Positions 22,740 to 35,200 of a stretch of DNA of 64,000 bases are shown one piece after another. A program made the position numbers and the translations under genes. The DNA is from Rhizomucor pusillus (taxonomy: Eukaryota; Mucoromycota; Mucoromycetes; Mucorales; Lichtheimiaceae): NCBI GenBank assembly GCA_900175165.2, contig FWWN02000703.1, positions 62,001 to 126,000 of the forward strand, written 5' to 3'. Position 1 is the stretch's first letter. Every line of letters begins with the position of its first letter. The notes beneath the pieces are model-generated. The model ran no database searches and was not told the DNA's origin. It saw nothing but the letters and a program-made list of their open reading frames with translations.

Positions 22740-25700
22740 TTAACGTCTGGATTTCTTTCTGTTTCGCTCATCTACTGCATCAGCCGAACGCTTGTTCTTT
22801 CTCTCGTCAGCTGTTTTTTTTTCGATATATATGTGAGAATCACGATGTATGATTATTAGGCATAAAACATGGACTTACCGCGTCGAGCTTTTTCTTCCAA
22901 TTCATCCCAGTCTTCTCCAGAGTCTGAAAGCTCTTCTTCTTCTATTGATTCATCGGAAGCTTCATCCTCAAATTCACTTTCGTCCTCGCTAGATTCGTCT
23001 TCAAAATCATCTTCGTCCATCTCAAACTCGCTTCCAGATTCGGATTCTGTGGATGATTCTTCTCCAGCCTATTTGACAAACAATCTATCAGTGCCATATC
23101 TCAATATAAAAACTTCTGGACGACTTACATTTTCGCCACCTCCAAGGAAGTTCCAACCACCCTCTCTATAGAAAGCTGCAGGATCTTCATTGACGGTCTT
23201 CATGATCATGCTCCAGTTCAAGTTCACTGGACCCTCTGTGAATGCAACTTCGACGGAACTATAAATGAATTGTTAATTACCATATACCATTATTGTCTTG
23301 ATTTAATACTTACTCCAGCCAGTCTTTAACGTTGTCCAGTTGTGACATGGGAATTGTGTTGATTTGTATGGGAGTGCGATGGAAGTCTTTAAATACGAAT
23401 ACGAGATCAAAGTTCTTGAGGCCGAATTGCACACGTTCCAAATGGGCTATTTCAATCTCGCTTAGTGTGATCACGAGGAAAGGTGGATCGGATAGGTGGA
23501 CAAGGCAATCAGTCGTGGGTTGCAAAAGGACATTGGATCGGAACGGTACACCGCTGAAACCAAGCTCTCGGAAAGGAATGTCAACATCGATTCGGTTTTC
23601 GCTCTGGAGTTTTGCAAAGTTAGGATCTCAGACCTCCTTCATAATTTATGCTTGATACTTGCTGCTTCAGCGATCTTTTCTGCAAAAGTCTTGAACTCCT
23701 TGTTCAGGTTTGCTCGTCGTCGACGTTCTTCCTGTTCGGATTCCAATTCATCTTCATCTCCATACATATGTCGTCGTCTTCTGTTTCCGGTCTCATCGAA
23801 TTGTATATCTGAAGCCTCGCGATAGAATTGAATATCCTGTCAAAAGTGAATGTCAGATCTCGGTGTGCGCATTGATACGATAAGCAACATTAATCCATAC
23901 TTTCATCTTCTTTTTGCCGATTAAGACGGGGTTCTTGAAATGAATATGTATAAGGACCAACAATTCATAGTCACATGGTTGGAAAAACAGATGTTTGACG
24001 TTGCTAAACAATATATCTTCCCCAACATTGTCAGCAAAGTGATGGTCACGTACAAAGTGCCGTGCACTTACTAAATGAGTTGTCTGATTTGATAGATTGG
24101 TATCGGAGACCGTTCTGATGGATTTCAAGCTCGCCAGGCAGACGTTTGCCGTCCAGTTGAGGACGAACATAGACATCGGCCAGTCTGTGCGGACGACGAC
24201 CCTTGACGGGAATAAGGTTGTCTTGCTCGACGACATCAGCCATTTCTTTTCGCTCAGCTTCTTTCTTTGCAGCATCCTTCTTCAGGTCAGTTATGCTGCG
24301 GAAAATTTCTGCCATGCGACGGGTGTCTGCGCTTCTGAAAGTAAGGGCGCGAATGAAGGTTGCACTGGCGTCATGGAAAGGCTGTGGAGACGGTGGTCAA
24401 TATAATTATTTTTTCAGTATCGATGTCACATTGTACTTACCAAATCTTCCTTTTTGCCACCTGCTTGACCAGGGGTTATAAAGTTTAGACGAAGCATGAC
24501 GAAATCACCTTCATCGCTCTTGCTCGCATTCTTCAAGGTAGAGATATGGAATGGCACCGCCATACCGTAAATTGGTAGAATAATTGATTCATGTTTCTTA
24601 TCTACCACAATCTAAAGCGATTACCTTTAAGTATTGCCATAGACCCCCACCTTATCCAATTTTTCATACCTGCAAGTTTTTGACTTCATGTGGCAGCTTT
24701 GCTTCAGAGCGATAACTCTCAAATTTCTTGAAAACTGGTTTGTTTTCGTCCTGTCCATTTCCAGCAGCACCGGAATACTTTGCAAGACCTTCAGCCTGCT
24801 TCTGTGCATGGAGTTGCTTCTGATGTTCCTTTCTCTTTTGTTCTCGAGAATCTTCGTCTTGCTCCTCACTTCTAAACTTGCTACGCAAAATTGCGCTCTT
24901 TGCGGTAGTCTCCCTTGTGCTTCTCGTTGGCTTGACAGCCTTTTCCTCCTCTTCTTTTTCCGGATCGAAGAAGAACGAAATCTTGTTAAGGCGTTTGCTG
25001 CAATCCGTCAAGACAATAGGAGTATCTGTAGTGACACGAACAGAGTCGATCAACAACAAAGCGTAAGTTTTGCTGCGCTTGTCAGTCGGCTGAGGGTTTT
25101 CAAGGTCGGTGAAACCAAGGGAAAGATTAAGCACCATGCCGTTCTTGAGTTCTCGTACATTCTTCGGTGTCAATACATAACTTGACTCGCGGAATTCGAT
25201 ACCCATTGCAAATCCAATATTCTTGGTAAAGTGTTTCTCCAAGTCAGGTCGCTTTGCTCTGATGTAATTCAAAGCTTCATTGTAAACGTCTTTTATTTTA
25301 ACCCCGTCGCGAATGATGCTCAAAACGCGGTTTTGCAACTCGAGCAAGAATTCATAGTTCTTTTCTTGCGTTTTGTTCGGGTCGATCAAAAAGGTTCGTG
25401 CAATGTTTGAGCAGTAGTATTTGTATCGAATACCGAGCGAGCAAAGAATGACTCCAGGATGTAGGTTTTCAGAGTTCGACAATGCTGAAGATCGCAAATC
25501 ATACTGACCACCACTCTGAACAATAGGCGTGTAGCACCAGTCAATATCCTCCAAATCATCAACCTAAAGCTATCTTTTAGTAATTTGAACACACTTTGAG
25601 CGCATCTTTAGAGTACCTCTGAAGGAACATGAATCTTCTTGGCAAATTTAGGATCTTCCAAGAGTCTTTCTGTTTGATCGGATAGCTTTTCGTGGGTGAT

Positions 25701-26684
25701 TGTCTTCTCTGCATCGACAATCTCGGACATTTCATGCACAAAGTAATTTGCCATAACGTTCGAGCTGAGTTTTGCAGCAATGCGCATCGTTCTCTGCAAA
25801 ATGGTTACTTATACGTCCTTAGCACTGTAGTGAGTGATACATACCACTTCTTCCTCGTCCTTCACTGCAAGGCAGGCCGAAAGAGCCGGACCAATATCGA
25901 CTTCTTCGTATTTCTTTCCGCTTTTCTCCAAAGCCTTGGTCCATTCATCCACATTTTTACCAGTAGGTCTATCTTTGACTAGAAAACCGACCTTTTTCTG
26001 CAACATCGAAATAATACGGTCAGAATATGCTGCGTTACAGATTTCGACATCACACTTACTCCATCCAGTTGTTTCGCCAAAGGAATGTACAGATCAACGT
26101 TGGCTTCGAGATTCTTTCCTCGGCGTATGATATCAATGGGTACTTGTTTTTCACCCTGTTTCAAGTTTTCCACCAGATCGGCTTCATTGCGATGCTTTAA
26201 TATACTGTCGCTTTTGGCTGCATATAATCAATGCGAGTAAATACCTTTTCTGTCGCTGCATAGGAAAGTGATCTTTTCAGGAGTGAACAAGATCAGAGTC
26301 TGGAACATTGGTACACCAATCAACCAGGTCTACAGTGACAGCTGTGAGAAGGATTGTGCTTGCAGGATCGAAATGCGCAGGTACCAACCTCTGCAGTGAC
26401 TGATTTTCTGTAAGGATTCTCCTGATCATCGTCACCAATCAATAGCAGAATGGCATCAGCGTTTTGAAACAGCTCGGCATTTGTTGCGCTCTACCGTTAC
26501 GCAAGTGTGTCTTAGTCCCACTGTAAGAACGAGAAGCCCGGTTGAATGCGACAATGATAACAGAAAGCGTCTGATCATCGCACAATCCGTTCGCTTTAGT
26601 ATCAATTAAGCTTACCGTCCACTGGGAGATCAGAAAACGGGCACGCTTGTGAAAGCGCTTTGGATCAAGCACAATTTGTGACAT
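22740..26684 (-). CDS. SPT16: FACT complex subunit SPT16
   Basis: A long multi-exon minus-strand gene starting [20 protein letters not shown] at 26684. The N-terminal peptidase-like (creatinase-fold) domain includes [39 protein letters not shown] and [15 protein letters not shown]. The middle has [20 protein letters not shown], then the [20 protein letters not shown] block and a histone-binding pleckstrin-like region. The C-terminus is a Glu/Asp/Ser-rich tail followed by a basic end ([10 protein letters not shown]). This is the full SPT16 architecture. SPT16 with POB3 reorganises nucleosomes during transcription and replication. Exon borders were not mapped one by one. The span fits a protein of about 1,000 aa. 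Confidence 0.95.
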
Positions 26685-27421
26685 GAGCGGGAGGAACAAA
26701 AGACACGAACTGGTCGCGCAGTTGGACGACTTCCGCACTTGGTCGTGGCTCTGGCGTGACGGCGATAGACTTGCTGCTTGATCAGTTGACCAGCACGGCG
26801 AGCTAAGGCTTTTTGCTTTCTAGGTCGAATATATCACATACAACGATGTTATCACACTGTCGATAATTTTGGACTATCTTGAAAAAATATAATACATAGT
26901 TTGAAAAATCCTATGAAATGCCCAAAATCTCGGCTTTGAAAAAGGGTAATTATCACAGTAAGAGCTGGTTGCTTTGTGATAAGACGTAATATAAATAAGC
27001 AATTTTCATTTATTATTCTAAAGCATCAGAATTCTGCTCGAACACAAATCAGTGATATTAAATAGTCTTGCGGATGGACTTTTGGAGCTGTTCGTCCATA
27101 TTATGATCGCCAAAAAATAGAATTTATCCTATCTTCCTCGTGCCTCTTTCCACATATATTGTGTAGAGCTTCTACTATTAAGCTCTTAACTGTGACCTGA
27201 TGAATGTAAAAGTGCTTGAATTACTTGAGCTGGATGTTCCTGTGAAGGGCATTGATGAGAACCGGCTGCTTGGAGTCTGAGCTGCCGTGACGTCGACAAA
27301 TTTTCCCAGTTAGAGAGTCCAATCTGGCCAACATTTTTCAGATTCTTTGATCCAGATCCCGAATCGATCTCGACACGATTTCCACATTTGACCTTGCAAC
27401 CTGTATATTCGCACAACAAAA
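26685..27421. promoter_or_regulatory. Divergent intergenic region between SPT16 and the UTP8/NOL11-like gene
   Basis: SPT16 (minus) and the nucleolar-protein gene (plus) start at opposite ends of this 737-bp segment, so it should contain both promoters. It is AT-rich around 26860-27060. No specific element was identified. Confidence 0.5.
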
Positions 27422-30265
27422 ATGCCGGGAGTGACTCTTGAAGATCCTTTTCCGGTTGCAAAGTTCCACAAAGCACTGGCATTGGAGGCTGTTAAGCGAC
27501 AGTCGATAGTCGGTTTGGCACCTTTGGAAGGCGCAGCTGACAATGCCGAGGAACATGCGGATAGGGTCGTTGTTACCGTTCAGGGCGAAGGCATAAAGAT
27601 ATACAGCGTATGTGGATGAAAGACAGTTTTTTGAACTTGAGACTAATCCAACGATTCTCCAGACGATCGATCAGAAATGCGTAAAGTCTTGGACGACACC
27701 ACCGAATATCGTGTTCGCTGGACCGGCAGTGCATCGTCTGGGATCTGGAATGAACGACAACAATGATTTCGACTACACATATGCTACCATCAACTCTGGA
27801 CCGGATATTCCAAAGGAACAAGAACGACGCGTAGTGTGGATGTGGAAAGACACTCGAGATGATAACAGCACGAAGGACAGTCGAGTCGTGAAAACAGTAT
27901 GTAGAATGGAATACCAGATTATATGACTGATAGACTCACGGCATGACAGTTTGATAAGCCGATATACTCGATACATGCACCATCTTCTCTTCGATCACAC
28001 GTCATTCTGGTCAACGAAAATGGATCACTTTCCTTATCTAAAGTGGAGCTGGATCGCACCGTTTTCAAGAGGACTGCTCATGGAAACAGGTAAGAAGTCT
28101 TGTATATGCGCTGTGGAAGTCGAGGTTGCTTAACATTGTAAATAGCTGCAAGGTCATCTGGTCTACAGTGTTTACTTACCAGCGTGAAGTTGCTTCTTTT
28201 ATCCCGGCTTCTTTAATACCAGGCAACTCCACGGTTGTAGCGACGTTCTGTCAATCAACCGAAGAGACAAACCGTTACACGATCAATTTCTATTATATTT
28301 CAAAGGAAGAAGATTCTATACAACCTTTGGTGTATATTGACTTTAACAGCAAGGTAACTTATCAAAAAGTATAATATTCAGGCTGCATCATGATACTGAC
28401 ATGTAATTTTAGAACTACCCCGTTTCAATCACTTTTGATCCTGTCAAAGGCACATTCGGCATTCTGGGTAGGTTATATAAAGTGTTCCCTGCATAAATAT
28501 GGAATCATTGACGTTCGTATAGATGAATCTGGATGTCTATCTATCTGGAAATTGTCTCTTACGCAAAAAACCAAGAAAACCCTTGGTCATTTGGAACTGC
28601 AATGCAACAGGGAGCTGCGAGGATTCCAGATTGTGAGCAAAGACTTGGGCCCTGTCGCAGCGATTGCCCGTTTATCAAAAGGTTACGTCGCATTAGTAGC
28701 GCCTAGACTGAAGCAAGACGGCGACAAAGTAGAACATGTCTTGAGCGTTTGGGATGAATTGTATGGCACTCTGCAGGCGGAGCGTTTGATTGAAATTGGG
28801 AACGCTGGCGGATTCCGTAAAGACGAATGCGCATACACTGTAAGTTTGAAGCACGACATGTCCACAGTTTCTTAGATACTTATACCATGAATAGCTTTCT
28901 ATCTTGCATAATTCGCACATCGTCATCTCAGTGTCTTCTGTGCAATTGAAGGCCGGAAAGAAAGGCAAAAATACCAAGAATGCAGCCGAAACCAAGTCAG
29001 TAGTCGTCTCCTGTTCGTTTTTCCAAGAGAATGTATCGCTGCTGTCGGCAATGGGTGGAATGAGAAGGACTGCCAAGTTCCTTGGCCTTCAAAACTCAAA
29101 GAAGAATGATGTTTTGGGAGTTATGCGCTGCGGCCTGGATATACCATGCAAACCAAATGAAGACAACACGTTCACAGATTTCGAGGATCTGGTCAACAGA
29201 AGAAAGGAAGCAGAAGATATTGACGCGGAAGCACGACAGCGGCTTTTGGATCCCAAGTTGGATGTCGAGACTTTCACAAACAGATTCTTTGAGATTGCAC
29301 AGTATACTCCAGATCAGTGTGTTAGGCCGCGTGCTGAGTCTTTGGACTCAGCGATGATTTACTACAGCGAGAAGATAACCTTTATGGAAGAAAAAGGATC
29401 TATTGACCATGTAAGTAGATTAGCAACAACCGTTGGTATCGGCAGAGCTTTAAACAAACGTACATCAGCTTTCCAGTCATTTGATTCATGATATCACACA
29501 AAAATGCTTCGAAGACCCAAATTTCTGGCCAGAAGACGTTGTTCTCTATTTGCTTGGAAAAGAGAGGCTTTGGAACCGAAACGTCCCAGGAAGCGTTATC
29601 ACACAGCTGCTAGAACGCAATCAATGGGTATGGCTTAGCCTTATCAAACTCGAGATAAACACGCTAACATTGTCTACTGTTAGGTATTAATCCGACTCGC
29701 ATTGGTCTATGTACCTGATATATCCGAGCTAGACCTTGTACGACTTCTCAAAGCCATTATTGCAGCACAAGAAACTGAGGATAAGACTTCCTGGAAACCA
29801 TCATTGAAGGAATATCTGATTATCATCATCAACTCAAAACACGCAGGCGTTTTCTTTGGTCAAGCTCTGCGGCGCCTCACATCCTCAGAGTTGCCAGTTG
29901 TGCTCAATGTTGTTACTGAACTGGTGGAATCGGGTGCATCCGTTAGCGAAATTGATGAGAACAATTTCAAGAGCGTACTCAAGTTTGCTGACGCATTAGT
30001 GGATGGCCATTTCCCGACTCTTATCATGGATTCAGACTTACACAAGACTGTGGCAAAATTACGAGAATTGTTGACCGAGGAGATAGACGTAGAAAACGAG
30101 ATACAAGGTGCTCTTCCTGCGCTGCTGCCATTTTTCCGCAAGAATATTGCCATGCGAAAGGACTTTGCTAAGGATCAACTCAAGAACAAATTCAAGGTGA
30201 AGAACCAACCTCAAGGCATACCGCCCTACAGAATAGAAGTCATCGATTGGGGCTTTAGCGTGTAA
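27422..30265 (+). CDS. UTP8/NOL11-like small-subunit processome protein
   Basis: A multi-exon gene; the first exons are 27422-27607, 27663-27896 and 27950-28089. The N-terminal half reads like a beta-propeller: GIKIYST, VKSWTTPP, VVWMWKD, SIHAPSSLRSHVILVNENG, and later ESGCLSIWKLSL and LSVWDELYGTLQ. The C-terminal half is helical, with FWPEDVVLYLLGKERLWNRN, VYVPDISELDLVRLLK and LLPFFRKNIAMRKD, ending YRIEVIDWGFSV. This plan fits the t-UTP proteins Utp8/NOL11, which act in pre-rRNA transcription and processing in the nucleolus. The call is from overall architecture and short motifs; I am not certain of the family. Confidence 0.6.
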
Positions 30266-31138
30266 TTTAGATACGTTGCATGTTTTACTTCACTGTTGTC
30301 TCCCTTTTTTGTACTCATCATCCATTTCTTGTCAGGGCCAGTTTGCCCACTGCATACCTCTGTATTAATTCAATTACATTCAATAAGAGTAGTACAGTCT
30401 GACTCACCTTTGCTAACTGATGGAGATATCTCTCAGAACCGATCGAAAGAGGGGTTACGGAAACGGTAGGCTGAGCCAGATGTATACGATTCGTGTGTGA
30501 TAATACCGACGATGACACCATTCAAGAAGTAGAGCTACAAAGAGTGGTTCCATTGGCAGTATAGTAGAACCAGATGAAGAAGATAACCTTGATTGACAAA
30601 GCATAAGTCAAGTGACAAACTTCGAAGGATGCAATGCGCAAAGCCAAACTTCTAGAATGTTTACTTTTTTGCGTCAACTGCATAAATTCGCGAGTTGACA
30701 GATCATGGGGAAAGTTGTATGTAAACCATTTAAATGCTTCCGAGGCAATTTGGTCCCAGAGTGTATAGAATCTCGCTATAATCATTTTTACAGCTAGTTA
30801 TAGATCAACGGATCATGGATGGAATGGATTTGTAATAGTTTAGATATGCTCCGGATCGTAATCATGTCAGGATTTAGCATGCTTAGTAATCGAGGTAGTG
30901 TGACACGATTCAAAGGTGCAAGTGACAGTTCATTTATTAAGTCCGTTGGGAGTTTTCTGCCAAGAATGGAAGAAGAATAGCGAGGATGCGATCCAGTACC
31001 CAAATCGTGATCATTAAGCAAACATTGGCACTGGAAGTTAAGTCCGTGATCCCCGCGCATGAATATAAAAGCGTGCTCAGCGTGTCTGACTTTTCTCTGG
31101 TGCTTCTTTTTCTCCCAATCTCTACTTTTTGATCCACC
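30266..31138. other. Gap with a possible minus-strand gene
   Basis: On the minus strand three consecutive open stretches look protein-like: one ending SISKLLQIHSIHDPLIYN (about 31010-30794), one with a hydrophobic helix VIFFIWFYY (30785-30522) and one with YLHQLAKVSQTVLLLLNVIE (30521-30318). I could not join them with good splice sites and recognise no family. A TATAAAA element at about 31066-31072 lies some 70 bp upstream of the next plus-strand start codon. Confidence 0.35.
31066..31072 (+). promoter_or_regulatory. TATA-box-like element upstream of the dehydrogenase gene
   Basis: A TATAAAA-type sequence lies about 70 bp before the ATG at 31139 and is followed by a pyrimidine-rich leader (ttttctccc). 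The position suits a core promoter. It is seen in sequence only. Confidence 0.45.
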
Positions 31139-32134
31139 ATGAACGTCGACAATCCTCAGGTCGCTTACATTGGCCTTGGTAACATTGGTATCGAGCTTTC
31201 TCGGCATATTCACAACAACTTGATCAAGACTGGTGGCAAACCGTTGCTGGTGCATAATCGCACGCGCGCCCGAGCCGAGCAGCTACAAGCCCGCGTACCA
31301 GACATCAAGATCGCTGACACCGTTGCTCAAGTCGCCCAGGAAGCAGATATCGTGTTTACATGCCTGCTGAACGATGCTGCCGTTCAGCAAGTCGTGGAAG
31401 GACTGCTTGTAAATGGTCTTCGCCCAGGATCCATCATTGTGGAACAGTCAACAATCGCACCACAGCTTGCCGATGCACTTTCCAAAAAGGCACAAGCCAT
31501 GCAGGTACAGTATGTATCGGCTCCCATTATGGGTCCTCCTCCGTGGGCAGCTGCAGCCAACGTCATTCCGCTTGTCTCTGGACCCCAGAACGCTCGGGAA
31601 AAGGCTATTCCTTACCTTATTCCAGCTGTCGGCTCCCGCAATATCCAGCTAGGAGAGGATGTCACGGATGCTCCCAAACTCAAGTTGAATGGCAATTTCT
31701 TTGTCACAGCTGTGGTCGAAACGCTCTCCGAAGGTTTAACACTCGGTGAAGCAACCGGCGTTGGTCAAGAGAATGTCAAGAAGTTGCTGGATATGCTGTT
31801 CCCCAACACACTCGTAGCAGTCTATGCTGATCGTATCGTAAACAAGATATATGAGAACCAAGTCCTCTTCAGCTTAACAGGCGCTCGCAAGGATGCATCT
31901 CACATTTTGGATATGGCAAATGCTCACAATGCCAAACTGCCTACTACTGAAAACTTTCTCAAGCATCTGGACCAAACAAAGTCAAAACACGGCGATATTG
32001 ATATCTCAGGTGTCGTGCTAGGTAAGCCTTGTATACGTATTACCTATAAGGGCAGTTTTGTAACCAGTCTTATTGTAGCGCTTCAAGAAGCCGCAGGCGT
32101 GCAGCCTGGTGGAAAGACCGCAAAAACTGATTAA
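31139..32134 (+). CDS. 3-hydroxyisobutyrate dehydrogenase-like (beta-hydroxyacid dehydrogenase) oxidoreductase
   Basis: Two exons (31139-32021 and 32079-32134) give 312 aa. The N-terminal Rossmann fold has YIGLGNIG and VHNRTRARAEQL; the Arg after beta-2 suggests NADP. The family's VEQSTIAPQLADALSKKA and PIMGPPPWA (substrate-loop position) follow. The catalytic-Lys helix is KLKLNGNFFVTAVVE, matching the K-x-x-N pattern. The C-terminal helical domain follows the usual order. Family members oxidise 3-hydroxyisobutyrate, tartronate semialdehyde or similar short hydroxyacids. The exact substrate cannot be told here. The 57-nt intron has no stop in frame, so a retained-intron form would add 19 residues. 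Confidence 0.88.
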   Translation: MNVDNPQVAYIGLGNIGIELSRHIHNNLIKTGGKPLLVHNRTRARAEQLQARVPDIKIADTVAQVAQEADIVFTCLLNDAAVQQVVEGLLVNGLRPGSIIVEQSTIAPQLADALSKKAQAMQVQYVSAPIMGPPPWAAAANVIPLVSGPQNAREKAIPYLIPAVGSRNIQLGEDVTDAPKLKLNGNFFVTAVVETLSEGLTLGEATGVGQENVKKLLDMLFPNTLVAVYADRIVNKIYENQVLFSLTGARKDASHILDMANAHNAKLPTTENFLKHLDQTKSKHGDIDISGVVLGKPCIRITYKGSFVTSLIVALQEAAGVQPGGKTAKTD

Positions 32135-32203
32135 TGCAATTTGGTTACCGCTACTCAACTATATCTTTACCCTTGGTCTGATCTACTTCATGCGATCGAC
32201 ACA

Positions 32204-35200
32204 ATGTCTAAACCTACACGCTATCTGTCTGTCAGAATAGTGAACATTGACTACTACATGGCCGATCCAACACCCTTTGATCGGCGGTTTTGTCCCTTTA
32301 GCACTTCACCTCTGAATAAAGTTCCTGTCATTCGCGTCTTTGGATCTACCCCGGCAGGCCAAAAGACTTGTCTGCACATTCACCAGGTATTGATGAGCTT
32401 AAGGAATATATATGAAACCGCATTAGACCGTAACCTAGTAATTTGGGGAATCGATCTTGCTAGATTTACCCTTACATTTATGTTCCATATACATTGGACG
32501 TCGATGCAGATCCGGAAGAGATCCAGCGTGATATATACCAGTTTGGCACTTCTCTCAATCAAGCACTCGCTCTTTCGTCCCAAAGATCAACAGATCGCCC
32601 GAATGGAGATCAGTTTATCGCTGCCATCGTGCTAGTCAAGGGTGTTCCATTCTATGGCTACCACATTGGATATCAGACATATCTGAAAATCCACATGCTC
32701 GATCCGGCAGATAAACACAGACTCGTGGAGATCCTTCAGAGCGGTGTGGTGCAAGGAACAAGCTTTCAACCGCATGAATCGCATATACCCTTTGAATTAC
32801 AATTTATGATGGATTACAATCTATTCGGCATGAACTGGATCCACATTCATGCAGATACTAATCAGCAAAGTATTACCAAAGATGACGACGACGACGACGC
32901 AAATATCCAGCTAAGCTTAAGATTCCGTCAGCCATTAATGAGCGAGCGTAAAAGTTTGCTACTCGACCGTTCGCAAGCTTCCTCTGCAGGCACCAATGAT
33001 TCTTTGCAGTCTTCTGTCGAGCGTGATGTATATTACACCTCCCAAACCGTTCCAGAGTATCTGCAATGGTCCAGAATAGATCGGTCCAGCTACTGCGAAC
33101 TCGAGGTCGATACAACTGTCATGACAATTGGAAACAGACAAGAGCTGGAAGAAAGGAGCATTCACACCGATCTTCAAAGCGAGATAATTCCACCGAGGGA
33201 AAAGCTCGTAAAATCTTTGCAGAATATCTGGGCAGACGAAGCCAATCGAAGGAAGACAAGGGGTGAATCAATGCCTTCTTCGTCGACGCTAGATTCGCCA
33301 TCGGATCAACGGGTGCCGCAAATGGAAGGCTGGTCCACTGAACAACATTGGAAGGATATGATCGAGCAATTCTTGCAAGCGCCCGACACGCATGACAGAC
33401 CTAACACAGTTGAAGGACAGGACTATCCGAATATCATGACTGCATTTCAATCAGTTGAGGCTCTTTACAGCCAAGAATATCGGCAGCGCCGAGAGTCACG
33501 AGTGACTGAAGGGGATGTTAGACGGAATTCTGTATCTAGCCCAAGGCTAGAGCCGAGTACCTCTCCTATTTTTCAAACGATGCAGTTCAACGATGTTGCG
33601 GAAGCTTCAGCTTACAATGTATCCGCCACGCCGTCTCGATATCGGACCATGTCTCAATCTAGCAAAGCCGATGTGGATCCAGATATTCTCCGTTCGCTTA
33701 TGGAAAGTCAATCATTCCACGAAGCTGACAAAGAAATTGCTGAAGAAGAGATAGTAGAGGAGGAAGGAGCGGGAGATAGTCAGTTATTCGAAGAAGAGCA
33801 GGAACTTCCACCGCCTTGGTTTAGCAGAAGAAATCCATATCGATCCCCTCCACGACGGCATATGACGCTGGGTTACGAACATCAAGAGGAGCAGCAAGAC
33901 GACTCTGAAGAAGATGATGTTCAATTTAGGAAAGTACACGGCGTAGTTAAATTTTGTTGCAGACTTTCTTACATCAATGCAGACCAAGAAAACTGGATTT
34001 CGAGGCAGAATTGAGGCGGATAAGAGAAAGACAGGGACTTGACGCCAGAGATATCAGCTATACGACTGCTGAAGATAGCAATGACGAGCTAAATGTCAGC
34101 GAAGTACCACCGGCGCCGCCAGTGTAATCCTTTGCGACGGAGACTTGATGACTTTGTGGAAACTAATAGATTTATGTGTAGTCCACAGAAGCGTAAACGA
34201 TACCGACTTCCTCAGTACGACGGTGGAGGTGACAATGAATCCTCCGAACCAGTGGAAGAAACCGCAGAGGATGCATGGAACACAGTAGTAAAAAGCTTGA
34301 ACCGCGTCAAGCGACAGAGATTGGACCAAGGAGCCTACGTTCTTTTGGAACGCCATCCTGCGTTGGAGGAGCTTCTTGCAAAAAAGGACTTAAGAGATCG
34401 AAAAACTCGCGTTGAAAGTTCAAGTTCTTCATCGGTCGAGAATACTGCCAGTAAACGCAAGTCCACAGATGGATTTTCCTCAAACGAAACTTTAGGTGGT
34501 TTTGAAGAACTTGGGATGTATTCCACTCAGGAGCTTGTTGAGCAAGCTCGGCAACGGACCAAGTGTTCACCAAACGAGTCTAAACAGGAAGAGGAAGCAA
34601 GAGAATTCTCAGTGATATCAGGACAAAAGCGCCGAATGTCTCCTCCACCAGCGCTATCGTTAGACGTGCATGGTACCAAAAAATATGAGTATGTATACAA
34701 CCGCCCTCCTCCAGTTTTACCAAACAAGATGCCAGTACGGTATCAAGAGCCACACTATAGTAAATCTGCGGATGTACCTTCCGTGCCAAGAGTATTTTCA
34801 GGGAAGGAGTTTTGGATACCTGGAAATGATGTGAAGCACCTGAAACCATTCAATCCTCCCGGCGCACAGCCCTTGCAACAATCAATCGATGATCAAAGAT
34901 GGAAAAGGTCTGGAATCAGGACCTGGACACCAGCTACGTTGCCGCCCAGTCCCAAAGAAGTCCAGGCTTGGCTTGCAACGAAGCGCAAAATGACTCAAGA
35001 AAGTGCAAATAGCAATACCCGTGAAGCGACTCAAGTAAGATGTCTTTTCTTTATGAAATCTTTTGGGCATAAAGTTGATTCTGAATATGATTTAGCTGGA
35101 TGGTCCAACGATGATGAACACATACAACTTTAAATTTAGTCCGTCAAAACCTAAAGCTAAAGTGACACGAATACGAGATTACCTGGATATATTCAGTGTG

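Noticed and set aside
30794..31255. 153-aa minus-strand frame overlapping the dehydrogenase start as one gene
   Set aside because: Its first 40 codons are antisense to the conserved Rossmann fold of the dehydrogenase and its promoter; only the part below 31060 is kept as a doubtful candidate.
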